Part shown: piece after piece, positions 1 to 11,369 of the stretch
Position numbering within the stretch: the stretch's first letter is position 1
Layout of the letters: each line of letters begins with the position of its first letter
Assembly (NCBI GenBank): GCA_916048095.2
Contig: OU696571.1
Location: 8,492,001-8,556,000, forward strand
Direction: 5' to 3'
Length of the DNA: 64,000 bases
Source: Sacculina carcini
Lineage: Eukaryota > Arthropoda > Thecostraca > Sacculinidae
Position numbers and translations under genes: made by a program
The notes under the pieces: generated by a model
Databases searched by the model: none
Told to the model about the DNA's origin: nothing
What the model saw: the letters and a program-made list of their open reading frames with translations, nothing else

Positions 1-381
1 GTCCCGTGTCGGGACGCCTTGGCTCGGGTATTGGAGTGGATGGTGGCGGGAGTGTGGATGAGAGGAGTGTTAGCTTGGCAAGAATGGGGCACGGATGCAA
101 CAATAAGGAGCGATACTCCACTTGGGTTGGCTGCTGTTGCAGTCGTTGAGTGGTTGAATACAAAAATGTGTTTCCACACATTGTGCGCTCGCGTGTCTGC
201 CTGTCTATATTACGTAACGTTTCGGAGTTACCAGACTCCATCATCAGACACAAATCACATGAGAACACAATAACAACGCAAATACCAACACACAATCACT
301 ACAACATTCAAACAATCATTCACATGCTATTTATGTCAGCAGCCAGGTGTCACTCCTAGGTGTCACACAAAACCATTAGAA
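1..381. other. 5' flank of Penelope copy; no gene seen
   Basis: No protein homology is visible here. The stretch 150-370 holds a hammerhead-like motif on the minus strand (212-251) and AC-rich low-complexity sequence. The Penelope reverse transcriptase homology begins abruptly near 382. The flank may therefore be an inverted terminal piece of another copy of the family, since partial inverted copies are usual for Penelope-like elements. Positions 1-150 are GC-rich and unrecognised. Confidence 0.4.
212..251 (-). ncRNA. hammerhead-ribozyme-like motif (PLE-A)
   Basis: Read on the minus strand: GTGT, then core CTGATGA, one extra T, stem II GGAGT/ACTCC closed over a 6-base loop, then GAAA, the self-complementary ACGT (minimal stem III) and T as the cleavage-site base, then ACGT, which can pair with GTGT as stem I using wobbles. 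Minimal hammerheads with a 2-bp stem III, expected to act as dimers, are known from Penelope-like elements. The extra base between the core and stem II departs from the canonical fold, so activity is uncertain. The motif lies on the strand opposite to the adjacent reverse transcriptase. Confidence 0.55.
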
Positions 382-888
382 GTGCCCGAGAAAGTACTGC
401 GTGCGTTGCTTGCAACATGCACCAAGGAAGCACCCTTCATCTGCCCCAGTGGACAGCTGTATCAACAGATTGATGGCATTGCAATGGGCAGTCCGCTAGG
501 TGTTTTGTTTGCGAATTTTTTCATGGGCAGCGCAGAAACAGACATCATGAAACTGCACAAACCACTTGTATATTGCCGTTATGTTGATGACATGTTTCTG
601 TGCGTCAAATCAAAAGACGAAGTGACCACAATCAAAAATGCATTCGAAGACACAACCGGCCTGACTTACACCAGCGAACATGCACAAAACGGACAACTGC
701 CATTCCTAGACGTCCTCATGCAACTCGAATGAAGAAAGATGAAAACGTGTGTGTACACGCAGCCGACGAATGAAGGACTGTGTCTCAATGCTGCAAGCGA
801 GTGCCCGAACAAATACAAACGCTCCACCATCAGCGCCTACGTTCGTCGCGCAATCACCCACTGCTCAGACTGGGAGTCAACACATCAC
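382..888 (+). pseudogene. Penelope-like reverse transcriptase, C-terminal half
   Basis: The frame encodes the palm region of a Penelope-type reverse transcriptase. The block IDGIAMGSPLG is followed by the catalytic YVDDMF and then LPFLDV, in the usual order. After one in-frame TGA (730-732) the same frame continues with the family-typical NEGLCLN, KYKRSTI and AYVRRAI blocks up to the gypsy insertion point. The N-terminal RT fingers are missing. The encoded enzyme would copy RNA at a nicked target, but the gene is truncated, interrupted and not functional. Confidence 0.85.
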
Positions 889-1199
889 TGATCATAAGAT
901 ATCCTCACACGGAACGCCTGTATTGCCGATAGAGAATGATATTCGCTGCAAACAGATATACATAAACAAACAAACAGATATACATTAAGTGAGAACGCAT
1001 ATGATCGTTAAGTATAACGGTAACAAACACAAGGAAATAGTAAGCACAAACGTACTTAGTATGTCAACACGCGAGGAGACGGCAATTGACAATAGCGGTG
1101 CTGGAAGACGCTGTTCTCTATGCGTATTGTGTGTACCGCTGGAATCGTGTACTCGATAGTGCAATATCGAGTACCTGGGTGCTTACGTATTATTCAACA
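889..1199 (-). repeat. 3' LTR of gypsy-1
   Basis: This 311-bp terminal repeat starts TGATCA and ends TTCAACA on the plus strand. It is about 98% identical to 5283-5593. The preceding bases 884-888 (ATCAC) are the left target duplication. Confidence 0.93.
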
Positions 1200-1208
1200 T
1201 CCCCCCAG
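1200..1208 (-). other. polypurine tract of gypsy-1
   Basis: On the minus strand a short run CTGGGGGGA directly abuts the start of the 3' LTR. This is the position and composition expected of the plus-strand primer of an LTR element. Confidence 0.7.
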
Positions 1209-1671
1209 TTTATAGGCATAAACTCAAAAATCGGTGACGTAATCACGTAAGTGAGCGGGTGACTTTCGGTGCCGCTGTGCCGAGGTTCTCGGTGCCGAGG
1301 TTGTCGCCTGCAGCTGGTGCTCCGCCAGGTTGTTGGTCGTCGTCCACTGACTGTTGGGTGGCGCCCGGATCTGCCGGTGTGTTATCGTCTCTCGTTTCCC
1401 TGTCCAGGGGTGGCCTTGATTGTGGCGCCCTGTCAGGGGCTGGTGGAGGGCCCGTCGCGCTGGGGAGGGATGGTGGTGCTGAGGCGGCTGAATCGCGTAC
1501 AGGGGGTGTGTGGCTCCAAGTTTATGGGACGGTCAATGGTAGAACGGTCCCTGTGAGACCCTCTACGTGGCGAAGATATAGCCGGTTGCGCAGGGTTACT
1601 CTTCCCGAACCGTCGATCTTGACGAGGTACTGGTCGTTGGGCCTGGCGTCGACGACCACACCCGAGCGATC

Positions 1672-4600
1672 CTATCGTTTGGCGTGGGGGCCCGCTTGGT
1701 TTTGCACCAGCACTCTTGCGCCCGGCTCCAGTGGAATGAGGGGGCGACTGTGTGCTTGAAGCTTCTCGGTTTGTTTTGAGAACCTCAGACGCAGGGCGTC
1801 TTCTTGTCGCTTCCAGGTGTCACGCCATACTGGGTGGACCTTGTCACAACTGAAGATTTGGTTGTTGGGTGCCACGGGAAGAAGGTCGTGGATGCTCCCG
1901 CCAAAAACTATTTGCGCTGGGGAGATACCCGTCGTAGGGTCGGGGGTGTTGCGATATTGGAGGAGACCCGCGGCCACGCATTCCGATGAGACGCCACCGT
2001 CGGTGTCATCCAGAGCCATCAGGAGGCGCTTCATCGATTTGACGGCGACTTCAGCGCGGCCATTCGACACTGCGTGGTACGCAGACAACAGCCGATGACG
2101 GACTCCCCATCGCTTCAGTAGGTCTGTTGTTTCGCAGGCTGTCAACTCGGGGCCGCCGTCGGTACTCAGCTCCTGGGGAACGCCAAAGGTGGCGAAGTAG
2201 TTCACGAGGGCTCTCTTGAAGCCCCTGGACCCTGATGCTGAGGCCACGATGTGTGGCCAGCCACTGAATCGGTCGACGATCACCAGATACCCGACGCCTT
2301 TTGTGGTGAAGAAGTCGGCTGCGATTGCCTCGAAGGGGCGGGACGGGACTGTTGGTGTGGCAGGCAGCATGCGTGGTTGGGACGGCGAGGTCCGCCAGCA
2401 GTCGCAGCATATGTGACGAGTGCTTTCAATGTCTTTTGTTAGGCCGGGCCAGAAGACCGTGTGCTGGGCTCTGCTGTACATCCTGCTACAACCCTGATGA
2501 GCAGCATGAAGGACGCGGAGGACCTCGTTGCGTAGCGACGGAGGTACCACGATCCGTCCGCCGAGCATTGGCACGTCATCCACAGTGTACAGCTAGTTCC
2601 GGTGCTGCCAATACGACTGTAGCTCTTCGGGCACATCGTCTCTTGATGCAGGGAATCCGCACCGTATGTATGATGTCAGCTTCGTCAGGGCCCCGTCCGA
2701 TGCTGTGGCGTTCTTGACTCGGTCCCATGTGATTGCGCCGAGTTTGCCCGCGGCGCGCTTGGCTGACACCACCATGGGTGTGTCGATATCAATAGCGGTT
2801 GTGTGCACCCGAAACGCCGAGAGGTCGCTGGGAAGTCTTGTGTCACCCGTGTCCTCTTGGCATGACGCTGGGTCGCGTGAGGTGGCGTCTGCTGCAGGGA
2901 TGTTCTTTCCCGGAACGTGTATGATGCGGTATCTCCACATGAGTGTCCGTTGCTTTAGACGAAATAGCCGAGGATTAGCTATCTCGTCCAGAGCTCTGTC
3001 GGACAGTATCTTGACCAGTGGTTTGTGGTCGGTGGTGACCACGAGGTCGCGGCACCCTAGAGTAAAAAAGCGGCTATCCTCGAGAACCCACGCCAACGCG
3101 AGCGCCTCGCCTTCGATGGGGGCGTACCGGGCTTCCGCTAGTCGCAAAAATCGTGAGCCCGCCAGTGTCACCCGCCATCCGTCTGGGCAGCATCCTGGGA
3201 CTTTGGAATGACAGTCACAGTGCTTCTGGCGTAGCCAGTAACCCACCCCTGTCTGAGACCAGTCGGGGTTGAAGCACGTTCGGCGGTGGGGATCGAATAT
3301 TTCAACACCCTCGGCAATGGCATCAACGATGACCGCCTTGGAACGCTGGAAGGCCCGCTCGAGTTCAGGTCCCCACTGGAAGCGGGTTTTCGGACTGAGC
3401 AGCGGTTTGAAGGGTGCCATCATGTTTGTCGTCCGGCCGTAGTGGGACACTTGGTTCACTAGACCAAACCAAGCCCTGACGTCCGTGATGTTTGCGGGTC
3501 GAGAGAAACTGGCGATGGCGTCGAGATATTTTGGCAGGGGCTTCACGCCACTGGAAGAGATGCGGAAGCCTGCAAAGTCGACTTCGGTATTTGAGAACTG
3601 TAGTTTCGCGGGGTTGAGGATGACTCCCGCTCTCCGTACGCGCTCCATATAATCGATAACGCGCCACCAGTGATCTTCCAGGTCTTCGTCCCACATGATG
3701 ACGTCGTCGATGCATTTCGATTTTCTAGCGACGTCGGCAATTATGGCATCGTACCGTTCTGTGTACGCATCTTGAGATGCCATGAAACCCATTGGAGCCC
3801 GTCTGTACCGGTAACGGCCCTGCTCGGTGAGGAAGGTGGTCTTGTGTCTGTCCTCGGACCGGATTTCGATGGAGTGGTACCCGTTGTAGGCGCTGTCACC
3901 GTCTTGAACACTCCTGGCGGGATGGACCTGGCCTGTTTAGCTAGCGGGACGGTATGATGGGTTTCCCTGGTGCTGTGGCGATTGAGGGGCTGGAGATCAA
4001 TGGTGCGCCTCGGGGAACCGTCGTGCTTCGCGGTGACCACCATGTTGTGGAGCCACGTCACGGGGGTGTTCGGTGGGACGCGCTCGATAACACCGAGAGC
4101 CACATCTCTGTCCAGTTGCTCGGCTACTTCGTCTTGCCAGTGTACTGGTACGTTTGGCGGGCGCCGGGTGACGGTCGGTGTCGCGTTCTCGTCCACTCGA
4201 ATCGCCATAGGCGGCCCCGACATTGCCGGTAGCGGCTGGTGGGGGCAGGTGTTGAGTGTGGAAGATGAGTACCTGTCGACCAGCCACGCCTTCATGCTGT
4301 CCCGGTTTGCCATTGACGGGGTGAATGGGAGTCTGTGAGGGCGACCGGGTGGCATGGTGCGCACGGGGCAGCCACATGTGGCAGTGGCACCTGCGTGCGG
4401 GTGGCTCAATGGTGCCGATGTCGCCGCTACGGTGGACCCTATCATGGAAAAGTCCTCTCCGACGATGCCCAGGATGACCATGGCGCCCCTGCTAATGTAA
4501 AAGCGGTCGGTCGAGTTAGTGACGAAGGCGACAACCGATGTGCGGTGTTCGTTATCATCTGTATCACGTCCGGACAGCGATAGCAGGAGGGCGCCGAGTA

Positions 4601-5201
4601 TGTTTATTTCGTCGCCGTTCGCCGCGATGACGCGTTTCGTGACGCGGCTGATGTGCTCACGGCGCAGGTTCAGTCGTCGCATGACGGACAGGCCGAGAAG
4701 ACATACTTGTGCCCCAGAGTCGGCGACCACTGTGACCTTGGCTGACCTTTTCGGAGGCCGCTGGAGCTTTGATTGCTCGTATGCTGTCGTGTCGACGGAC
4801 ACCATCAGGTCCAGTGTTGGATGTGGTCGCGCTTCGGCCCCGTACCAGCTAATGTCGCTGTCGAAGACGCGATGGCTGGCGGATGAAATCGTCCCGCGAC
4901 GACGATTGTCGACTTGATCTGGCTCGCAGCAGGCGATCAGTTGTGCGACCACGTTGCCCGTCGATAAGTCGGTCCCGTTTTTGAAGACCGCCCATCTTCT
5001 AGTGAAAGCCGTCCATTCATCCTCGCCGATAGACTGCGTGAGGGTGGGCCGGCTGATCTGAGGAGGTTTTTGCCGGGAGCCGTCGGCGCATTCGTGCACG
5101 TTCCTCTGGTGCAATTGCATTAGAGCGATGCATGTGCTGATGTCGCCCGCGGTTTTCACTTCGTTGCATCCCCTCGTCTCACAGTGCAGACTAATCGGCA
5201 T
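1672..5201 (-). pseudogene. gypsy-1 gag-pol coding remains
   Basis: Reading leftwards, a Gag-like N-terminal segment lies at about 5.2-4.9 kb and a retropepsin-type segment with DSGAQV at about 4.75 kb. Reverse transcriptase spans about 4.2-3.4 kb, RNase H with TTDHKPLV about 3.3-2.8 kb, and integrase about 2.58-1.7 kb with a zinc-binding HHCC-like start and the D,D(35)E core region (AIAADFF, STDGGPE, NGRAEV). The domain order is that of Ty3/gypsy. The region is broken in a few places and is treated as a fossil. Confidence 0.88.
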
Positions 5202-5282
5202 TGTTTGATGGGTGGAAAATCGTGGTCGATATTGACAAAAACAATAATTCGTTGTTGAGTAAAAACGACTAAACGAATATCA

Positions 5283-5593
5283 TGATCAAAAGATATCCTC
5301 ACACGGAACGCCTGTATTGCCGATAGAGAATGATATTCGCTGCAAACAGATATACATAAACAAACAAACAGATATACATTAAGAGAGAACGCATATGATC
5401 GTTAAGTATAACGGTAACAAACACAAGGAAATATTAAACACAAACGTACTTAGTATGTCAACACGCGAGGAGACGGTAATTGACAATAGCGGTGCTGGAA
5501 GACGCTGTTCTCTATGCGTATTGTGTGTACCGCTGGAATCGAGTACTCGATAGTGCAATATCGAGTACCTGGGTGCTTACGTATTATTCAACA
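5283..5593 (-). repeat. 5' LTR of gypsy-1
   Basis: This is the second 311-bp LTR, followed by the right target duplication ATCAC at 5594-5598. The Penelope homology resumes immediately afterwards. Confidence 0.93.
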
Positions 5594-6283
5594 ATCACGA
5601 GCTTGAGCGCTTGACACAAGTACTCGTGAACAACGGCTACTCAAATGACGACGTGTCCAAAGTCATAAAGGAAACGATCAACAAACAATTCATTCGCGAT
5701 GTGCCCGAAAATGAAGATGCACAAGTGATTTAAATGTACTACAAAAACATCATGAGCTCTGCATATCGTGTGGATGAAAGAATCATGCGAGAAATTATAG
5801 CAAAAAACGTGACGGCCACCAGCGACACAACAAAGGTCAAATTGGTAATTAATTATCAGTCGCGAAAAACTGTCAAGGTTATTATGAAAAACAGGCCCAT
5901 GATGGAGAAGCCCAGCAAGTTGCAGCAGCACCATGTCGTATACCGATACACCTGTCAAAATGAGGAGTGTGGGCCTCATTCATACATCGGTATGTCGACC
6001 ACAACGCTGTCGCGACGGCTGACGTGCCACCTCAGCAATGGTGCAATCCAAAAGCACAACATCTCGGTGCACAAACAAAAGATAAATAGGGATCAGATAG
6101 TAGAAAGCACATAAATCATTGAACAAGAACGTGACATACGGCGTCTGAAACTGCTTGAAGCAATTTACATCACCAACTTGAGACCAGCCATGAACGTGCA
6201 AGTTGAAGAAAACGGCATTTTACCGACTCAGAGAGCCCCACGGTCTGAGCTGACTGGGTGTGCCCTTGCTGCAGCACAAGCGT
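5594..6283 (+). pseudogene. Penelope-like linker and GIY-YIG endonuclease
   Basis: This continues PLE-A after the gypsy insertion. A basic linker (NNGYSNDDV ... AYRVDERI) leads into a GIY-YIG-type endonuclease. The motif pair appears as VVYRYTC and SYIGMSTTTL, with a Cys pair (C-NEEC) of the kind seen in Penelope proteins between them, followed by RRLTCHL and NGAI. A C-terminal LEAIYITNLRPAMNVQ block is also typical. In Penelope-like elements this domain nicks the target DNA. At least two in-frame stops interrupt it (near 5731 and 6112). Confidence 0.85.
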
Positions 6284-6317
6284 GACGACGCCGATATATA
6301 TGTATATACCATCGCCG

Positions 6318-7830
6318 ATATAACATCACCGTCTAGCATTGAAACCCGCCAGTTGTGCGGAGCAATTCATAAAATAAAATTCATATTTAATTCATAAACA
6401 TATTGCAAATTAAAAAAGAAAACAGATATACTCATTAAAATCTTACTCAATTGAAAAGTCTAAATTTAATTTTTTTTTAATTATTTTGACTACATATTTT
6501 CCTTTAACCCGCCTCATATTGAAACGCGCCCGTTGTGCTCAACAATTCATAAAATAAAATGCACATTCAATCCATAGAATAAATTGAATAAAAATTAAAA
6601 AGCAAGAAATTTAACCTGTAAATACGTTCACCAATAAAAACTCTAAATGTGAATATTTTAATTATATACTTGACAAAATATTATCCCTTAATCCACATCA
6701 TATTTAAACCTACCCCTCGTGCGGAATAATTCAGAACACTAACACGTACAAAACAATGAAAATTCCAGCATGTAAACCCGCCCGTCGTGCGAAACAGTTC
6801 ATACTATTAAATTTGTATTCAATTCATAAGAGAAAATAAATATGAATTAATAAAGAAAAGAGTAAACCCCAAAAAATCCTATTTAAACCTGCCCGTCGTG
6901 CTGAATAATTCAGAACTCTGACACAAAACAATGAAAAATGACTAATTTTCTTATCATAATGTTTTCAAAATATATTTATAACTCAACATCACCATCTAGC
7001 ATTAAAACCCTTTGTGCATAACAATAAATAAAGTAAAATGAATTTTGAATTAATAAAAAATGATTAGAAATTAAAAAAGAAAAAGTAAACCCATAGAAAG
7101 TCTTAACAAATAGAGAACTCTGAATGTGAATGTTTTTATTTTATATGTGGCAAAATAGTTTCCCTCGAACTGCCTCGTATTTAAACCCGCCCGTCGTGCG
7201 TAACTATAAATAGAATATAATGAATCAAAAAGCAAAAAGCTTATCCAATAGAAAAATATAAATTTGTAAATTCTTGTTTTAAATATTGACTAAGTTTTTT
7301 TCCTTAACACTGCTCAAGTTCACACCCATCCCTCGTGTGTAGTAATTCAGAAGTGTAGCACTATCAAAACAATGAAACCTTCTGTCATCTCTAAAATTCC
7401 AGATTAATGCTTTCGCTAAAACAGCATATTCATATAGTTGGCATTGCATGATATTACAACCCATATCCTTATGCAACTTAAGCTTATGCAACTTGAAATT
7501 GAACCAATTAAATTATACAGTCAAATTCAGTAGTTAACTTTGTTCCCAGTAGTATTTTACCCGCCCGTCGGGCGGAACAATTCATGTGTAAATATTAAGG
7601 ACAATAAAGCCATTCTATTCAGCATAGTGTAGCATTAATTCAACTGTACCCAATAAAACCACACCATCCATGCTTGGAGCTAATATGATGCATTCTTAAT
7701 TGTGATTGGGCTTCAGTGAAATTTAATCGGTGTATATTCCTGTGTAATCGCAAGTGCGCATAATAGCTGTCAAATTCGTAATATGTGCTTTTGACTTTAC
7801 ACCGCCGTATCTTCCTTCAGATACACTTTG
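6318..7830 (+). repeat. left inverted arm of foldback element
   Basis: The sequence from AACATCACCGTCTAGC through the motif-bearing segments to ACTTTACACCGCCGT is mirrored at 9255-10770 with high similarity. The GC-rich motif variants lie near 6344, 6520, 6708, 6778, 6886, 7010, 7186, 7320 and 7560. Confidence 0.8.
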
Positions 7831-9240
7831 GAAAATTACAAATTATACCGTATTGTAGAAAACAAGATTTCTAGCACGATGGTATAATTTATTTTTATGT
7901 GTAACAAATATTTACTGAGAAATAGTAGAAAAATGAATATATTTTAGTCGCCCGGTGTTCAAGTGTAATTTTGGATGTAATTGAGAATTTTGCCAATTTT
8001 ACACGTTTTTGTATCATTTGTGGGTATAAATTATAACTTATATTGTAGAACACAAAAGTCTCTACACAGTAGTATATTCTTGTGTAATCGCAAGTGCGTA
8101 AATTGTGATTGGACTTCAGTGAAATTAAATCAGTGTATATTCCTGTGTAATCGCAAGTGCGCATAATAGCTGTCAAATTGGCAACATGACATTTTGACTT
8201 TACACCGCCGTAACTTCTTTTAGATACATTTTGGAAAATTAAAAATTCTACCGTATTGTAGAAAACAAAATTTCTAGCACGATGGTAAAATTCATTTTAA
8301 TTTGTGACAATTAGTTTTTGAGAAATAGGTAGAAAAATGAATTAATTTTAGTCACCCGGTGTTCAAGTGTAATTTTGGATGTATTTGCGAATTTTGCCAA
8401 TTTTACACGTGTTTTGTATCATTTGTGGGTATAAATTATAACTTATCTTGTAGAACACAAAATTATCTACACAGTAGTATATTCCTGTGTAATCGCAAGT
8501 GCGCATAATAGCTGTCAAATTGTCAATATGTACTTTTGACTTTACACCGCCGTAACTTCCTTTAGATACACTTTGGAAAATTACAAATTATACCGTATTG
8601 TAGAAAACAAAATTTCTAGCAGGATGGTATAATTTATTTTTATGTATAACAAATAGTTACTGAGAAATATTAGAAAAATGAATTAATTTTAGTCGCCCGG
8701 TGTTCTAGTGTAATTTTGGATGTATTTGAGAATTTTGCCAATTTTACAGGTTTTTTGTATCATTTGTGGGTATAAATTATAACTTTTCTTGTAGAACACA
8801 AAATTATCTACACAATAGTATAATTTTTATAGCTGTACCATTGCTGGTTTATGAGGAATAGATAGCGGAATATTGACCAAAATATTCACGTTTTTTGTGC
8901 TAATTTTGCCTTTTTGCTTTTTTGTCATTTACACTTCACACCGCCGTAACTTTTTTTTAATACCCTTTGGAAAATTAAAAATTATACCGTGTTGTAGCAA
9001 ACAAAATTCCCAGCATGATGGTATTATTTATTTAGATGTGTGATTATTAGTTTTTGAGAAATAGAGTAAAAAGTATAGAAAATTGGACGCGTGGAGTTTA
9101 AATAAAATTTTGAATATAGATTGAATTTTTTTACATTTTACATGTTTTTTATTTAATTTTTGGGTATAAATTATAATTTGTTGAGCAGAACAGACAAATT
9201 TCTACACATTGGTATAACTTGTATAGTTGTACCATTGCTG
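7741..9240 (+). repeat. tandem repeat core, units of about 345-400 bp
   Basis: Units begin with TGTGTAATCGCAAGTGCG at 7741, 8144 and 8486. A shorter 60-bp partial restart lies at about 8083, and a strongly diverged fourth unit runs to about 9240. Each unit contains GACTTTACACCGCCGTA and a later TTTGTGGGTATAAATTATAA. No reading frame is shared between the units, so the repeat looks non-coding. It fills the space between the inverted arms. Confidence 0.8.
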
Positions 9241-9254
9241 GTTTAGGAGGAGTA

Positions 9255-10770
9255 GTCATATCTGATGTATCTGAAGGAAGTTACGGCGGTGTAAAGTCAA
9301 AAGCACATATTACCAATTTGACAGCTATTATGCGCACTTGCGATTACACAGGAATATACACCGATTAAATTTCACTGAAGCCCAATCACAATTAAGAATG
9401 CATCATATTAGCTCCAAGCATGGATGGTGTGGTTTTATTGGGTACAGTTGAATTAATGCTACACTATGCTGAATAGAAAGGCTTTATTGTCCTTAATATT
9501 TACACATGAATTGTTCCGCCCGACGGGCGGGTAAAATACTACTGGGAACAAAGTTAACTACTGAATTTGACTGTATAATTTAATTGGTTCAATTTCAAGT
9601 TGCATAAGCTTAAGTTGCATAAGGATATGGGTTGTAATATCATGCAATGCCAACTATATGAATATGCTGTTTTAGCGAAAGCATTAATCTGGAATTTTAG
9701 AGATGACAGAAGGTTTCATTGTTTTGATAGTGCTACACTTCTGAATTACTACACACGAGGGATGGGTGTGAACTTGAGCAGTGTTAAGGAAAAAAAACTT
9801 AGTCAATATATAAAACAAGAATTAACAAATTTATATTTTTCTATTGGATAAGCTTTTTGCTTTTTGATTCATTATATTCTATTTATAGTTCCGCACGACG
9901 GGCGGGTTTAAATACGAGGCAGTTCGAGGGAAACTATTTTGCCACATATAAAATATAAACATTCACATTCAGAGTTCTCTATTTGTTAAGACTTTCTATG
10001 GGTTTACTTTTTCTTTTTTAATTTCTAATCATTTTTTATTAATGCAAAATTCATTTTACTTTATTTATTGTTCTGCACAAAGGGTTTTAGTGCTAGATGG
10101 TGATGTTGAGTTATAAATATATTTTGAAAACATTATGATAAGAAAATTAGTCATTTTTCATTGTTTTGTGTCAGAGTTCTGAATTATTCAGCACGACGGG
10201 CAGGTTTAAATAGGATTTTTTGGGGTTTACTCTTTTCTTTATTAATTCATATTTATTTTCTCTTATGAATTGAATACAAATTTAATAGTATGAACTGTTT
10301 CGCACGACATGCTGGAATTTTCATTGTTTTGTACGTGTTAGTGTTCTGAATTATTCCGCACGAGGGGTAGGTTTAAATATGAGGTGGATTAAGGGATAAT
10401 ATTTTGTCAAGTATATAATTAAAATATTCACATTTAGAGTTTTTATTGGTGAACGTATTTACAGGTTAAATTTTTTGCTTTTTAATTTTTATTCAGTTTA
10501 TTCTATGGATTGAATGTGCATTTTATTTTATGAATTGTTGAGCACAACGGGCGCGTTTCAATATGAGGCGGGTTAAAGGAAAATATGTAGTCAAAATAAT
10601 ATTAAAAAAATTAAATTTAGACTTTTCAATTGAGTAAGATATTAATGAGTATATCTGTTTTCTTTTTTAATTTGCAATATGTTTATGAATTAAATATGAA
10701 TTTTATTTTATGAATTGCTCCGCACAACTGGCGGGTTTCAATGCTAGACGGTGATGTTAAGTTATAAAAA
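9255..10770 (-). repeat. right inverted arm of foldback element
   Basis: This is the reverse complement of the left arm. The same short open frame (about 65 codons, starting MHKLKLHKD) is found in both arms, at 7279-7491 on the minus strand and 9600-9851 on the plus strand. It appears to be copied along with the arm and has no recognisable product. Confidence 0.8.
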
Positions 10771-11290
10771 TATTTTGGAAACATTATGATGAAAAAGTGT
10801 AGTCATTTTTCATTGTTTCGTGTTTGAGTTCTGAATTATTCAGCACGACAGGCATGTATAAATATGAGGCGGTTTAGGCAAACTATTTTGTGAAAATAAA
10901 TATGAAAATATAGAAATTTAGACTTTTTATGGGTTTACTCCACTCTTTTTTTATTCATATTCCTTTTCTCTTATGAATCGAATACAAATTTAATAGTATG
11001 AACTGTTTCTCACGACGGTCGGGTTTACATGCTAGAATTTTCATTGTTTGTTACGTGTTTGTGTTCTGAATTATTCCGCACAATGGGTGGGTTTATATAT
11101 GAGGCGGGTTGAGGGAAAATATCATGTCAAAATAAGAATAAAAATATTCACACTTGGACTTTTCTATTGAGTATAACACTTACGAGTTTTCGTTTTCTTT
11201 TATAATTTGGAATATTTTTTATGAATATGAGTTTTTATGAATATTAATTCCATTTTATGAATTGTTCCGCACAACTGTCGGGTTTTAATG
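10771..11290. repeat. outer arm extension, present on the right side only
   Basis: The segment repeats motif-bearing blocks seen inside the arms (for example GTGATGTT-AAGTTATAAA at 10754 and 10108) and ends at CGGGTTTTAATGCTTG beside the TA tract. The left arm lacks an equivalent, so either the left end was lost or the right end was expanded. Confidence 0.55.
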
Positions 11291-11292
11291 CT

Positions 11293-11294
<2 letters not shown>

Positions 11295-11369
<75 letters not shown>

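Larger units (their letters stand above)
889..5593 (-). mobile_element. Ty3/gypsy LTR retrotransposon (gypsy-1)
   Basis: Both LTRs (311 bp each, TG...CA) are present and the element is flanked by the 5-bp target duplication ATCAC. It lies on the minus strand inside PLE-A. Gag-like, protease, reverse transcriptase, RNase H and integrase regions are recognisable in Ty3/gypsy order. A purine-rich tract sits just inside the LTR at 1200-1208. The LTRs differ at about 6 of 311 positions, which suggests a fairly recent insertion. The coding region looks broken, with about two or three interruptions. A gag fragment of the same family lies at 36 kb. Confidence 0.92.
212..6290 (+). mobile_element. Penelope-like element PLE-A, interrupted by a gypsy element
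   Basis: This is a 5'-truncated Penelope-like retroelement. Its coding order is reverse transcriptase (from about 382) followed by a GIY-YIG endonuclease (5594-6283). The two halves are separated by an LTR retrotransposon at 889-5593. The protein homology stops and resumes at the 5-bp duplication ATCAC (884-888 and 5594-5598), so the split is a simple later insertion. A hammerhead-like motif lies in the upstream flank. The right end is taken as the end of the coding homology, because no clear terminal repeat was found there. Confidence 0.8.
6318..11290. mobile_element. AT-rich foldback-type element with long composite inverted arms
   Basis: A left arm (about 6318-7830) is repeated in inverted orientation on the right (about 9255-10770), around a core of tandem repeats. 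Each arm carries about nine spaced copies of a GC-rich motif related to CCCGCCCGTCGTGCGG followed by AACAATTCAT-like sequence. The motif reads outward-inward symmetrically in the two arms. A further 520 bp at 10771-11290 repeats arm-type sequence only on the right. No transposase is seen. The architecture resembles Foldback/Galileo-type non-autonomous DNA transposons, but the family is not established and no target duplication was found. Confidence 0.6.

Noticed and set aside
1259-2717. Plus-strand frames over the gypsy-1 region
   Set aside because: They are antisense to the integrase and RT coding remains and have no similarity of their own.
5283-5593. Independent promoter or gene in the repeated 311-bp sequence
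   Set aside because: Its pairing with 889-1199, TG...CA ends and ATCAC duplication show it is an LTR.
7279-9851. Two identical short frames (MHKLKLHKD...) in mirrored positions
   Set aside because: They lie in the inverted arms and are copied with them. No domain or start signal supports a protein, so I count one chance frame seen twice.
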